From: Muribaculum intestinale | GTDB lineage: Bacteria; Bacteroidota; Bacteroidia; Bacteroidales; Muribaculaceae | NCBI RefSeq assembly: GCF_002201515.1 | Contig: NZ_CP021421.1 | Coordinates: 2,356,001-2,420,000, forward strand | Direction: 5' to 3' | Length of the DNA stretch: 64,000 nt | Shown here: positions 9,254 through 18,527 of the stretch, piece after piece | Position numbering within the stretch: position 1 is the first letter of the stretch | Layout of the letters: each line of letters starts with the position of its first letter | Program-made: the position numbers and the translations under genes | Notes under the pieces: model-generated | Seen by the model: only the letters and a program-made list of their open reading frames with translations | Database searches by the model: none | What the model was told of the DNA's origin: nothing

Positions 9254-9289
9254 AATGTGTATATCTTAGAATGAATTCTTATGATGAGC

Positions 9290-10105
9290 TCAGAATCCGT
9301 TGATTGCAGCGCGTATCACCGAGAGGCGGCGCAGAAGGGTGGGGAGCTGGGCCAGAGGCAGCATGTTGGCGCCGTCGCTCTTGGCGCATGACGGATTGCG
9401 GTGGGTCTCGATGAACAGACCGTCGACACCGGTGGCTATGCCTGCGCGGGCGATAGTCTCGATGAGGTCGGGACGTCCGCCGGTGACTCCCGCCGGCTGG
9501 TTGGGCTGCTGCAGGGAGTGGGTGGCGTCGAGTATTACCGGCACACCGAACTTCTGCATCGCAGGTATGCCGCGATAGTCGACAATAAGGTCCTGATAGC
9601 CGAATGTGGTGCCACGCTCGGTCACGGCCACCATGTCATTGCCTGCGTCGCGAATCTTGGTCACGGCATGCTCCATGGCTTCGGGAGAGAGAAACTGGCC
9701 TTTCTTGATGTTAACCATACGGCCTGTCTTTGCTGCGGCTACAAGCAGGTCGGTCTGTCGGCACAGAAACGCCGGAATCTGGAGTATATCCACATATTCG
9801 GCTGCCATTTCAGCCTCTTCGGCAGTGTGTATGTCGGTCACTACCGGCACACCGAAGGTGTCGCGTACTTTTCGCAGGATACGTAGAGCCTTTTCGTCGC
9901 CTATGCCGGTAAACGAGTCGATGCGCGAGCGGTTGGCCTTGCGGTAAGAGCCTTTGAACACGTAGGGTATGTTGAGTTCCGAAGTAATTGCGCATATGTT
10001 CTCGGCAATGTCGAGAGCCATCTCCTCGCCTTCTATCACACAAGGGCCTGCGAGCAGGAAGAAATTGTCGGACGATGAGGATTTGAGGTATTCTAAAGTA
10101 TTCAT
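9290..10105 (-). CDS. kdsA: 3-deoxy-8-phosphooctulonate synthase (KDO8P synthase)
   Basis: The 271-residue protein condenses phosphoenolpyruvate with arabinose 5-phosphate in the KDO pathway for lipopolysaccharide. Diagnostic segments include FFLLAGPCVIEGEEMALDIA, the substrate site FKGSYRKANRSR, DIHTAEEAE, the lysine region NIKKGQFLSPEAM, TERGTTFGYQDLIVDYR, and ATHSLQQPN with GLFIETHRNPSCAKSDG near the end. Length is normal. The ATG at 10105 overlaps the stop codon of rsmE (TAATG arrangement), so the two are translationally coupled at the end of a minus-strand operon. Confidence 0.97.
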   Translation of the reverse strand: MNTLEYLKSSSSDNFFLLAGPCVIEGEEMALDIAENICAITSELNIPYVFKGSYRKANRSRIDSFTGIGDEKALRILRKVRDTFGVPVVTDIHTAEEAEMAAEYVDILQIPAFLCRQTDLLVAAAKTGRMVNIKKGQFLSPEAMEHAVTKIRDAGNDMVAVTERGTTFGYQDLIVDYRGIPAMQKFGVPVILDATHSLQQPNQPAGVTGGRPDLIETIARAGIATGVDGLFIETHRNPSCAKSDGANMLPLAQLPTLLRRLSVIRAAINGF

Positions 10106-10830
10106 TATTTCTGTTGGGTTTCTGACAATTGATTGAGAATATGGATTGTGTCGACGGCGACAAGTGCGGCGGTCTCGGTGCGGAGTCGGTTGTCGCCGAG
10201 TGTCACGGGGCGGAAGCCGGCGTCAAGAGCGCTCTTCACTTCCACAGGGTCGAAGTCGCCCTCAGGGCCGATAAGCACCGTAGCGCTGCGTGCCTGCGGA
10301 GTGTAGGCCCTTACCAGCGGCACCCGCTCGATATAGTCGTCGCAATAGCATATGAACCGGCTGTCGGCTCTCTCAGCCGCGATAAACTCGCCTATGGGAG
10401 TGAGTGGAGCAATCACCGGCAACGTGGCTTTCAGCGACTGTTTCATGGCCGACACCGCAATCCGCTCAAGACGGTCGGTCTTCATCACCTTACGCTCCGA
10501 ATGGCGGCAGAGCAGCGGCACGATTCTGTTGACTCCGATTTCAACTACCTTCTCGATAAGCCACTCCATCCGGTCGGCATTTTTAGTCGGGGCTACAGCC
10601 AGGGTTATATCGGTGTGCCATACCGGCGGCTGAGGCTCGGTCGAGATGATTTCGATATCGGCGTGGCGCGGATTGTCTGACAGAAGGCGGCATGTATAGC
10701 GCATGCCCCGTCCGTCGACTATTGTGAGTATATCTCCGGGATGTGAGCGCAACACCTTTATGGCATGGCGCGCCTCCTCCTCCGGAAGCATTTGGGTGGA
10801 CGCTATGTCGGGCGCGAAAAACTGTATCAT
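10105..10830 (-). CDS. rsmE: 16S rRNA m3U1498 methyltransferase
   Basis: The start MIQFFAPDIASTQMLPEEEA at 10830 matches the family; the upstream extension of the frame to 10974 runs into the neighbouring permease gene and is not credible. The 241-residue protein has the N-terminal PUA-like RNA-binding part (EARHAIKVLRSHPGDILTIV) and the SPOUT domain with LIGPEGDFDPVEV and VTLGDNRLRTETAA, which form the S-adenosylmethionine knot. It modifies the small-subunit rRNA. It lies 8 bp after the permease gene and overlaps kdsA. Confidence 0.95.
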   Translation of the reverse strand: MIQFFAPDIASTQMLPEEEARHAIKVLRSHPGDILTIVDGRGMRYTCRLLSDNPRHADIEIISTEPQPPVWHTDITLAVAPTKNADRMEWLIEKVVEIGVNRIVPLLCRHSERKVMKTDRLERIAVSAMKQSLKATLPVIAPLTPIGEFIAAERADSRFICYCDDYIERVPLVRAYTPQARSATVLIGPEGDFDPVEVKSALDAGFRPVTLGDNRLRTETAALVAVDTIHILNQLSETQQK

Positions 10831-10838
10831 GATTCTGT

Positions 10839-12149
10839 TTACAGGGCTGCTGAGTCCTCGGCTTCGATTATGTCGCGTTTGGTCACTTTCTCCTTCGAGT
10901 CGCGGAAGATGAATATGAACAACAGGGCTACCACAAGAGCATATGCGGCAAATATATACCATGACTCCCGCCATCCCTCAAGCTGTTGCAGGGGTGTCAG
11001 GCCGTCGGCGAGCGCAAGACGGTTGACAACATATTTGCCGGCAATGAATGTGCCGACGGTAGCTCCGATGCCGTTGGTCATAATCATAAACAGGCCCTGG
11101 GCGCTTGACCGGATTGACGGATCGGTCTCTTTGTCTACAAACAGGCCTCCCGACACGTTGAAGAAGTCAAAGGCCACACCATAGACTATGCATGACAGCA
11201 CGAGCAGCCATACACCGTCGCCTGTGTCGCCAAGACCGAAGAAGGCGAAACGCAACACCCAGGCAAACATCGATATGAGCATCACTCCCTTTATTCCGAA
11301 ACGCTTCAGACAGAACGGTATGAGCAGGATACACAGAGTTTCGCTTATCTGCGATATGGAGATGATGGCTGTAGCATTGCGTACACCCCAGTCGCCGGCA
11401 AACTCCGGTATGAGGCCGAAACTGTTGATAAACGATGTGCCGTAGCTGTTGGTAATCTGCAGCGACACGCCCAGAAGCATGCTGAAAATGAAGAATATGG
11501 CCATGCGGCGCTGTTTGAACAGACGGAAAGCCTTTAGCCCGAGCATATCGCTCACAGAGCGTGACTCACCTTTGTTGACCGGACATTGCGGCATTCCGAG
11601 GGCATACATGGCCAGTATGATGCCTATTGCTCCGGACGTGAAAAACTGATTGTAGTCCATCTGGAACTGTGTGAAGTTGACAAACAGCATCGCACAGATA
11701 AAGCCGACGGTGCCGAACACCCTGATTGGAGGGAAGTGGGTCACGGTATCAAGGCCCGCTTTAGTGAGGGCATTGAAAGCTACTGAATTGGCCAGTCCGA
11801 TTGTTGGCATGAAGAATGCCACTGATATTGTGTACAGCGCAAACAGATGGGCAAACTGAGGCGTGGGCATCATCATGCAGTAAATGCCGCATGCAATCAT
11901 AGCAGCCCCGGCAAGTGTGTGGCATAGCGAAAGCATACGCTGGGCCTGTATCCATCGGTCGGCCACAATGCCCACTACGGCCGGCATGAACAGGCTTACT
12001 ATTCCCTGTACGGCGTAGAACCAGAATATGTCTTGACCCATCCCGATGTTGGCCAGATACTGGCCGAGCGAAATCAGGTAGCTGCCCCATACGGCAAACT
12101 CAAGGAAATTGAGTATCGCCAGGCGCACTTTTAATGTTGATGTATTCAT
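10839..12149 (-). CDS. MFS permease, nucleoside:H+ symporter type
   Basis: The 436-residue protein has about 12 hydrophobic segments and begins LAILNFLEFAVWGSYLISLG, the pattern of the NupG/XapB nucleoside symporter branch of the major facilitator superfamily. The loop GIVADRWIQAQRMLSLCH between segments 2 and 3 fits the MFS signature. A nucleoside substrate is inferred from resemblance only; some related proteins in Bacteroidetes may carry sugars. It lies in the minus-strand operon between the bifunctional nuclease (40 bp upstream) and rsmE (8 bp downstream). Confidence 0.82.
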   Translation of the reverse strand: MNTSTLKVRLAILNFLEFAVWGSYLISLGQYLANIGMGQDIFWFYAVQGIVSLFMPAVVGIVADRWIQAQRMLSLCHTLAGAAMIACGIYCMMMPTPQFAHLFALYTISVAFFMPTIGLANSVAFNALTKAGLDTVTHFPPIRVFGTVGFICAMLFVNFTQFQMDYNQFFTSGAIGIILAMYALGMPQCPVNKGESRSVSDMLGLKAFRLFKQRRMAIFFIFSMLLGVSLQITNSYGTSFINSFGLIPEFAGDWGVRNATAIISISQISETLCILLIPFCLKRFGIKGVMLISMFAWVLRFAFFGLGDTGDGVWLLVLSCIVYGVAFDFFNVSGGLFVDKETDPSIRSSAQGLFMIMTNGIGATVGTFIAGKYVVNRLALADGLTPLQQLEGWRESWYIFAAYALVVALLFIFIFRDSKEKVTKRDIIEAEDSAAL

Positions 12150-12189
12150 TGCAAGTATTTTGACTTAAAGTTTTTGTTTCATTGGTCTG

Positions 12190-12834
12190 CTACATCTTGT
12201 CGTTCTCTCTCTTCGACGCGATGATTTTTGAGATTCTTGCGGCCTCTTCGTAGTTTTCCTGTTCGATAAGGCGAGCGAGGGTCTTCTCGAGTTCTTCAAT
12301 GGAATATTGTTCTACACGGGGCTCTTTGAACATAGGGCTTTCATCGCTCTCCTCCTCATGATTACGCTCTGACGGCGGAGTGCTGTCGTCAGTTGTGTCG
12401 GAGTCGGAGGCAGAAGTCTCTTCCATGATGAATCCGGTCTCGTCAAGTATTGACCGTGTAGTGAATATGGGCGACTTCGTGCGCATTGCGATGGCTATGG
12501 CATCGGAAGTGCGCGAGTCAAGCACCACCTCCCTCTCTCCGTCGGTAAAAGTAAGTTCCGACGAGAATATACCATCCTCAAACTTATAGATGAACACCTC
12601 TTTCAGCTTTACCCCGAATGCGTGGGCGAAACTCACGAAAAGGTCATGGGTCATCGGGCGTGGCGGGATTATCCCTTCCATGCGTATGGCGATGGACTGA
12701 GCCTCGCTCGCACCGATTACTACCGGTATGCGGTATGGCCCGTCGGCCTGGGCGAGTATGAGTGCGTATGCCCCCGACTGTATCTGGCTATAGGATATGC
12801 CGAGCACCTTTAATCTTATCTTCTCGCTTTCCAT
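12190..12834 (-). CDS. Bifunctional nuclease family protein (DUF151) with UVR motif
   Basis: The 214-residue protein has an N-terminal DUF151 domain (about residues 1-135), seen in RIPVVIGASEAQSIAIRMEG, RPMTHDLFVSFAHAFGVKL, and LDSRTSDAIAIAMRTKSPIF. After an acidic Ser/Thr-rich linker there is a UvrB/UvrC-like motif (EELEKTLARLIEQENYEEAA) near residues 175-205. Plant and Thermotoga homologues have been described as nucleases or structural proteins; the bacterial role is not settled. It is transcribed with mnmA upstream and the permease downstream, with gaps of about 40 bp. Confidence 0.9.
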   Translation of the reverse strand: MESEKIRLKVLGISYSQIQSGAYALILAQADGPYRIPVVIGASEAQSIAIRMEGIIPPRPMTHDLFVSFAHAFGVKLKEVFIYKFEDGIFSSELTFTDGEREVVLDSRTSDAIAIAMRTKSPIFTTRSILDETGFIMEETSASDSDTTDDSTPPSERNHEEESDESPMFKEPRVEQYSIEELEKTLARLIEQENYEEAARISKIIASKRENDKM

Positions 12835-12873
12835 TGTAGTCTTTTTATCTGTATGGTGGGGATTGCCAGGCGT

Positions 12874-13953
12874 CTATATGATTACATTCTGACCGGTAAT
12901 GATGCCGCTCCCGTAGCACAGCCGTGACGACGCATCGTATATGGCGGCGAACTGCCCCGGGGCTATGCCCTGCACCTTGCTTTCCGATTCGATTACATAT
13001 TCTCTTTCGTTAAGGCGGGTGAGCGTGCCTGACAGAAATTCCGGCATATGACGGTTCTTGAATGTAATCCTTACGGGCGACGATACATCTTCCCACGGAT
13101 TGCCCGATATGAAGTGCATCTCGTCGAGATGAAGCGTGCGGCCATATTGCTTTTCGGTGGAATAGCCTTGCGACACATACACTACATTGTCGTGCACATT
13201 CTTCTTTACCACATACCATGGGCCTCCGCTCAGGCCGAGCCCTTTGCGCTGGCCGATTGTGTGAAACCAGAATCCGTTGTGCTCGCCCAGTTTGCGGCCT
13301 GTCTCCAGCTCGATGATAGCTCCTTTCCTGATGCCGAGATGGCGCTTGATAAAATCGTTGTAATTGATTTTGCCGAGGAAGCATATCCCTTGGCTGTCTT
13401 TTCTGAAAGCATTGGGAAGGCGTGCCTCGATGGCTGTCTCGCGCACCTTGGCCTTGGGCATAGTGCCGAGCGGAAACATCAGGTGCGACAGCTGGCTGTA
13501 GGATATGCGGGCGAGAAAGTCGGTCTGGTCTTTTACCGGGTCGACTGCCGTTGCAAGATATTTGGTGCCTCCGATTACTTCGGTCGAGGCATAGTGGCCT
13601 GTGGCGGTCTGGTCGAATTCGTGGCCCCAGCGCTCTTCGAAGAATCCGAATTTAATCATCTTGTTGCACATGATATCGGGATTGGGAGTAAGCCCTTCGC
13701 GCACTGTGCGGAGCGCATATTCCATAACATTGTCCCAATACTCCTGATGTAGCGACACTACATCGAAAGGCAGTCCGTACTGACGTGCGATAAGGCGGCA
13801 CATCTCTATATCTTCTTCGGCCGAGCAGTCGCCTGAGCCGTCGTCAAGTCCTATGCGTATATAAAAAAGGTGAAGGTCGTGCCCTTCTTCCTTCAGGCGG
13901 TGCACAACCACGGCGCTGTCTACGCCGCCGGAAATCAACACTGCGATATTCAT
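12874..13953 (-). CDS. mnmA: tRNA-specific 2-thiouridylase
   Basis: A 359-residue enzyme that adds sulfur to U34 of tRNA-Lys, -Glu and -Gln. The PP-loop SGGVDSAV is at residues 8-15. The catalytic cysteines are in NPDIMCNK (Cys96) and GICFLG (Cys191), and FHTIGQRKGLGLSGGPWYV marks the central domain. The C-terminal beta domain ends with GIAPGQFAAIYD. Length is normal and the ATG begins directly at MNIAVLISGG. It follows the DoxX gene by 45 bp in the same operon. Confidence 0.97.
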   Translation of the reverse strand: MNIAVLISGGVDSAVVVHRLKEEGHDLHLFYIRIGLDDGSGDCSAEEDIEMCRLIARQYGLPFDVVSLHQEYWDNVMEYALRTVREGLTPNPDIMCNKMIKFGFFEERWGHEFDQTATGHYASTEVIGGTKYLATAVDPVKDQTDFLARISYSQLSHLMFPLGTMPKAKVRETAIEARLPNAFRKDSQGICFLGKINYNDFIKRHLGIRKGAIIELETGRKLGEHNGFWFHTIGQRKGLGLSGGPWYVVKKNVHDNVVYVSQGYSTEKQYGRTLHLDEMHFISGNPWEDVSSPVRITFKNRHMPEFLSGTLTRLNEREYVIESESKVQGIAPGQFAAIYDASSRLCYGSGIITGQNVII

Positions 13954-13998
13954 CGTCGGAGGTGGATTTTCTATATTTGATTGGTTATGGGATTATGG

Positions 13999-14505
13999 TT
14001 ATACTTCTTCAAGCTCTTCTGTCTGGGTGTCGTCTTTGCCTCTTGTCGACACTATATACAGCGATATGAAATAGTCAAGCGATATTTTGCCGGGACCGGC
14101 AAGCGCAAGAAACAGGTATATGCCGATAAACATCAGTGGCAGATATCCCGGCTGGGTGCTTGATATGGTATATATGTTGGTGTCTGGCATAAGCACATTG
14201 AGTATATGGCACTCGGCTATCACCATGGCCACCAATGGTGGTATCAGCGAAAGGCGCGTAAGGAATCCCACCATTATGCATAGTGAGCATATCACCTCGA
14301 TACAAATCATCACTATAAGCGCAGTCTCGCTATCCATACCCAGGGCGTTGGGAAATGTGGTGCGCAGCATATCGAAGTTGATAAGATGGCGTATGCCGAA
14401 CTGCAGTAGCATCACTCCTACAAAAAGACGCATGAACAGGCGTGCCATGTTTGTGTAGGTGTAGCCGGTGCCGCAAAGAAACAGAGACTCGAAAAAGCGC
14501 TTCAT
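13999..14505 (-). CDS. DoxX family membrane protein
   Basis: The ATG at 14505 gives 168 residues (MKRFFESLFLCGTGYTYTNM). An upstream TTG at 14514 is less likely. Four hydrophobic segments are visible, including LFMRLFVGVMLLQFGIRHL and ALIVMICIEVICSLCIMVGF, the second having the E..(C/G) pattern typical of DoxX. The C-terminal tail is charged. DoxX proteins are linked to thiol or oxidative stress and quinone chemistry in several bacteria, with no single assigned reaction. It lies 90 bp downstream of the exported thioredoxin-like DUF5106 gene and 45 bp before mnmA. Confidence 0.85.
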   Translation of the reverse strand: MKRFFESLFLCGTGYTYTNMARLFMRLFVGVMLLQFGIRHLINFDMLRTTFPNALGMDSETALIVMICIEVICSLCIMVGFLTRLSLIPPLVAMVIAECHILNVLMPDTNIYTISSTQPGYLPLMFIGIYLFLALAGPGKISLDYFISLYIVSTRGKDDTQTEELEEV

Positions 14506-14604
14506 AATAGGCAATATTGTTGACGTTGGATTGAAATAATAAATGTATGGGGCGCGGTGGTGTAAATCGGCCTCCGGACATACATATTAACTTCTTGTTG
14601 ACGG

Positions 14605-15579
14605 TTATTGTTCGGCCCCGGCACCCTTTGCATCAGTGCGGTCGCCGTCGGGGTTCAGTACCTGGTTATGGTTGATGGTTGCCATAAGCCCGATCAGCTG
14701 GTTGATGTCAAGACGTTTTGCTATGATATGAAAATCCTTGTCAAGCAGATAGGTGGCGGGGAGCACTCGTATGTCGACAAGGTCGCCTACATTGGGCGCA
14801 CTGCCGATTTCCCATTCATACGGATAGCCTTCCATGTCTTTGCGCCATCCTGCCGTAGGCTCTTCGGGGTTGATCAGCACGATTTTTACTGTGCCGTTTT
14901 TCACCAGACGTGTGGTAGCCGCATCGGCATTCAGTCGCAGACGGCTCATCGAGCAGTCGCTACAGCTCTCGGGCTGGAACATCACTACTACGTACTCTGC
15001 CTTGTTGTCGTAGAGAGCGTGTTTCGCACCGTGGCGGGTAGTGTAGTCGAATGCAGACATGTTGCTTCCGGGCTGCGAGGAGTTGAGCATGCGTATCTGT
15101 GTGAGATATTTCTCCTTTTCAGCCGGCTTTATCTTTTTGTGGCTTAAAAGCGGACGCAGGAACATCAGGTAGCAGTCTTCGCTCCAGAACTCCGCCTGCG
15201 GGCCGAAAAGTGTACGCTCGGCCTCCGAGGCAATCAGCGACAGGGCTTTCGGGTCATTGGCATATCGTCCGGTAAGAGACGAGATGGAACTGCGCACACT
15301 GTCCTTTGAGGCATATGGGATGAAGCCTACGAAATCGGAAAACGCTTTATGGAATTTTGCTGTGTCGGCCATTATCTTCTTCATGTCGGCCTTGTCCCAG
15401 AAGTGGGTCATGACGTAGCTCGTGCGTGCTTCAAGCGAATTGAGCGTGTCGGGAGCCTGCGGATACTCAAACGGTGTAGCCGGCATTCGGTGGCTGTTGT
15501 CGTTGTTTTCCGCGGCGGCGCTGATATATCCTGCGGCTGTTGCGGCAATAAAAACAAGAGTATATAGTATTCGGCGCAT
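14605..15579 (-). CDS. Exported DUF5106 protein with thioredoxin-like domain
   Basis: The -7 box at 15608-15601 places the transcript start near 15594, so the ATG at 15579 (MRRILYTLVFIAATAAGYIS) is the best start; upstream in-frame ATGs at 15603 and 15588 are too close to or before it. The product has a signal peptide, an alpha-helical N-terminal part of the DUF5106 type (about residues 40-170) and a thioredoxin fold with CSDC in VVVMFQPESCSDCSMSRLRL, then IRVLPATYLLDKDFHII with the cis-Pro. It is probably a periplasmic thiol-disulfide or structural thioredoxin-like protein; the substrate is unknown. It heads the minus-strand run to kdsA. Confidence 0.8.
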   Translation of the reverse strand: MRRILYTLVFIAATAAGYISAAAENNDNSHRMPATPFEYPQAPDTLNSLEARTSYVMTHFWDKADMKKIMADTAKFHKAFSDFVGFIPYASKDSVRSSISSLTGRYANDPKALSLIASEAERTLFGPQAEFWSEDCYLMFLRPLLSHKKIKPAEKEKYLTQIRMLNSSQPGSNMSAFDYTTRHGAKHALYDNKAEYVVVMFQPESCSDCSMSRLRLNADAATTRLVKNGTVKIVLINPEEPTAGWRKDMEGYPYEWEIGSAPNVGDLVDIRVLPATYLLDKDFHIIAKRLDINQLIGLMATINHNQVLNPDGDRTDAKGAGAEQ

Positions 15580-15600
15580 AATTGGCATGATTTTTGAAAA

Positions 15601-15608
15601 CAAAGATA
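15601..15608 (-). promoter_or_regulatory. -7 box (TATCTTTG) for the DUF5106 gene
   Basis: The minus strand reads TATCTTTG at 15608-15601. It gives a leader of about 15 nt to the ATG at 15579 and excludes the ATG at 15603. Confidence 0.6.
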
Positions 15609-15685
15609 CGAAACTTCATACAAACGGCAAAACACCCCCATCGTGGCGCCATTAAAAAATACTGTTAAAATTTAAAACACTCTCT

Positions 15686-15693
15686 TAACTTTA
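15686..15693 (+). promoter_or_regulatory. Possible -7 box (TAACTTTA) for clpB
   Basis: TAACTTTA is one base from the consensus TAnnTTTG and lies 64 bp upstream of the ATG at 15757. No -33 element is obvious. A stress-specific element may exist but I see none. Confidence 0.35.
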
Positions 15694-15756
15694 TAAAGGA
15701 GTGGCTTGTTAATAAAACAGAATCATAAAACAATACATTCATATTATCCTGTAATT

Positions 15757-18345
15757 ATGAATTTCAATAACTTCACAATCAAATCGCAAGAGGCTATCCA
15801 AAAAGCCGTCGAGATTGCCAAAGGGGCAGGAAACCAGGCCATAGAACCGGTACATCTGCTGAAAGGAATCCTTACGGAAGGCGATTCGCTGCTTACCTTC
15901 ATATTCCAGAAGGTAGGTGCCAATGCATCGCAGGTGGCAGGCTCGATTGACAGGTCTATCGAAAGTGAACCCAAAGTGTCGGGCGGCGAACCTTATCTGA
16001 GCCGTACCTCGAACGATGTTCTCCAGAAAGCACTTGATGTCGCTAAAAAGCAGGGCGACCAGTATGTCACAATAGAGGCTATACTTCTTGGCATATTCCT
16101 GGTGAAGAGTTCAGCCTCGCAGATACTTAAGGATGCCGGACTTACCGAGCATGAGCTTACCGCAGCGATAGAGGAACTGCGCAAAGGCAAGAAAGCCACC
16201 GACCAAAGTGCGGAGGACACCTACAATGCGCTCAGTAAATACGCTATAAACCTTAACGAACGCGCACGTTCCGGCAAACTTGATCCGGTCATAGGACGTG
16301 ACGACGAGATACGCCGCGTGTTGCAGATTCTAAGCCGCCGCACAAAGAACAATCCTATGCTGATTGGTGAGCCGGGTACCGGAAAGACCGCTATTGCCGA
16401 GGGGCTTGCCCATCGTATAGTGCGTGGCGATGTGCCTGAGAATCTGAAAGACAAGCAGATTTACTCTCTGGATATGGGAGCGCTTGTGGCCGGTGCAAAA
16501 TATAAAGGTGAATTTGAAGAACGTCTCAAGGCCATCGTGAATGAAGTCACACAGGCCGACGGCGACATTATATTGTTTATTGACGAAATCCATACTCTCG
16601 TAGGTGCAGGAAAAGGCGAGGGAGCCATGGATGCCGCCAATATTCTTAAGCCGGCTCTTGCCCGCGGCGAGTTGCGCAGTATCGGCGCCACCACGCTCGA
16701 CGAGTATCAGAAATATTTTGAGAAAGATAAGGCTCTTGAACGTCGTTTCCAGAAAGTAATGGTAAACGAGCCTGACGAACTGAGTGCCATATCCATACTC
16801 CGTGGCCTTAAGGAACGCTACGAAAACCATCATCAGGTGAGAATACGCGATGAGGCGATTATTGCAGCCGTGCAGCTCTCCGAGCGATATATTACCGACC
16901 GTTTCCTCCCCGACAAGGCTATCGACCTTATCGACGAGGCCGCCTCAAAGCTGCGTCTGGAGCGCGACAGTGTGCCTCAGGCTCTTGACGAAATCACACG
17001 CAAGATTGCCCAGCTTGAAATTGAGCGTGAGGCCATCAAGCGCGAGGGTGACAAGGAGAAGGTAAAGACTCTTGAAAAAGAGCTTGCCGACCTGCGCGAC
17101 ACTGAGAAGGAGTTTAAGGCAAAATGGCAGTCGCAGAAAGAACTGATCAATCGCATTCAGCAGAATAAGATTGATATCGAGCAGCTTAAATTTGAAGCCG
17201 ACAGGGCCGAGCGTGAAGGCGACTATGCCAAAGTGGCAGAAATCCGTTACTCTAAGATTCAGCAGAAAGAAAAAGAGAACGCCGATGTGCAGGAGCAGCT
17301 GAAATCCATGCAGGGCGAGAAGTCGCTCATAAAGGAGGAGGTCGATGCCGATGATATCGCCGACGTTGTATCGCGATGGACCGGTATCCCAGTGACCAAG
17401 ATGGCGCGCAGCGAGCAGGAGAAACTGCTACATCTTGAGGAGGAACTTCATCGCAGAGTGGTCGGACAGAACGAGGCTATAGCAGCCATTGCCGATGCGG
17501 TGCGCCGTAGCCGTGCCGGACTTAATGACCCGCGACGGCCTATTGGATCATTCATATTTCTTGGAACCACCGGTGTAGGAAAGACCGAGTTGGCCAAGGC
17601 TCTCGCCGAATACCTCTTTGACGATGAGAATATGATGACGCGTATCGACATGAGCGAGTATCAGGAGAAGCATACCGTGAGCAGGCTTGTCGGAGCGCCT
17701 CCGGGATATGTAGGTTATGACGAAGGCGGTCAGCTTACGGAAGCCGTGCGCCGCAAGCCTTATTCGGTCGTATTGTTCGACGAGATAGAGAAGGCACATC
17801 CCGATGTATTCAACATCCTGCTTCAGGTACTCGACGATGGCCGTCTTACCGACAACAAGGGACGTCTGGTCAACTTCAAGAATACGATTATAATCATGAC
17901 CTCAAACATGGGCTCCAATGTGATACGTGAGAACTTCGCGTCGATTACCGACGGAAACCACGATGAGGTCGTTGAGAAAACAAAAGAGCAGGTGCTCGAA
18001 ATGCTTAAGAGTACAATACGCCCTGAATTCCTCAACCGTATCGACGAGATTATAATGTTTACCCCGCTCAACGAGCGAGAGATTCAGGATATCGTTGGTA
18101 TTCAGGTGAATTCTATAAAGAAGATGCTGGCTACCAACGGTGTAAACCTTGAAGTCACACCGTCGGCTCTGAGCTATCTGGCAAAAGAGGGGTATAACCC
18201 TGAATTTGGCGCCCGTCCGGTCAAACGTGTTCTGCAGCGTATGGTGCTCAACCGCTTGTCGAAGGATATACTTGCACAGAAGGTGGATCGCGAACATCCT
18301 ATCATTATTGATGCCAAGGATGACGAACTGATTTTCCGCAACTGA
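15757..18345 (+). CDS. clpB: ATP-dependent disaggregase ClpB
   Basis: The start [20 protein letters not shown] gives 862 residues, the usual ClpB length; the frame is open upstream to 15706 but that part is not conserved. The N-terminal Clp repeat domain (1-145) is followed by AAA1 with Walker [10 protein letters not shown] (Lys210) and [20 protein letters not shown], the coiled-coil middle domain (about 400-525, very rich in Lys, Glu and Gln) and AAA2 with Walker [10 protein letters not shown] (Lys609) and [20 protein letters not shown]. It rescues aggregated proteins with DnaK in the cytoplasm. The gene stands alone and ends at a strong terminator. Confidence 0.98.
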   Translation: MNFNNFTIKSQEAIQKAVEIAKGAGNQAIEPVHLLKGILTEGDSLLTFIFQKVGANASQVAGSIDRSIESEPKVSGGEPYLSRTSNDVLQKALDVAKKQGDQYVTIEAILLGIFLVKSSASQILKDAGLTEHELTAAIEELRKGKKATDQSAEDTYNALSKYAINLNERARSGKLDPVIGRDDEIRRVLQILSRRTKNNPMLIGEPGTGKTAIAEGLAHRIVRGDVPENLKDKQIYSLDMGALVAGAKYKGEFEERLKAIVNEVTQADGDIILFIDEIHTLVGAGKGEGAMDAANILKPALARGELRSIGATTLDEYQKYFEKDKALERRFQKVMVNEPDELSAISILRGLKERYENHHQVRIRDEAIIAAVQLSERYITDRFLPDKAIDLIDEAASKLRLERDSVPQALDEITRKIAQLEIEREAIKREGDKEKVKTLEKELADLRDTEKEFKAKWQSQKELINRIQQNKIDIEQLKFEADRAEREGDYAKVAEIRYSKIQQKEKENADVQEQLKSMQGEKSLIKEEVDADDIADVVSRWTGIPVTKMARSEQEKLLHLEEELHRRVVGQNEAIAAIADAVRRSRAGLNDPRRPIGSFIFLGTTGVGKTELAKALAEYLFDDENMMTRIDMSEYQEKHTVSRLVGAPPGYVGYDEGGQLTEAVRRKPYSVVLFDEIEKAHPDVFNILLQVLDDGRLTDNKGRLVNFKNTIIIMTSNMGSNVIRENFASITDGNHDEVVEKTKEQVLEMLKSTIRPEFLNRIDEIIMFTPLNEREIQDIVGIQVNSIKKMLATNGVNLEVTPSALSYLAKEGYNPEFGARPVKRVLQRMVLNRLSKDILAQKVDREHPIIIDAKDDELIFRN

Positions 18346-18367
18346 CAAAATCCGCATATAGAGAATG

Positions 18368-18418
18368 AAGCCCGTCCACCCGTGTGCAAGCCGCATAGGT
18401 GGACGGCCTTATTTTTTT
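18368..18418 (+). terminator. Intrinsic terminator after clpB
   Basis: CCGTCCACC (18372-18380) pairs with GGTGGACGG (18398-18406), and the T-rich run TTATTTTTTT follows. It is 23 bp beyond the clpB stop. Confidence 0.88.
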
Positions 18419-18440
18419 ACTCAAGGATGGAGATATAAGA

Positions 18441-18474
18441 AATCCCGAAGACTGCACTGACAGCCTCCGGGACT
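18441..18474 (-). terminator. Probable terminator of the sulfatase gene
   Basis: On the minus strand AGTCCCG-G-AG-G-CT pairs with AG-T-CT-T-CGGGATT, a stem with two mismatches, followed by TTTCTTATAT. It lies about 55 bp after the sulfatase stop. Confidence 0.5.
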
Positions 18475-18527
18475 TGGAGCTTGTTGAAAAAAACTCTTAT
18501 TATAGTTGATTGAAACCCTCGGTATTA

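Noticed and set aside
14531..14550. Repeat-like AATAATAAATG upstream of the DoxX gene
   Set aside because: Only an AT-rich 11-bp match without the TAAGAGC end.
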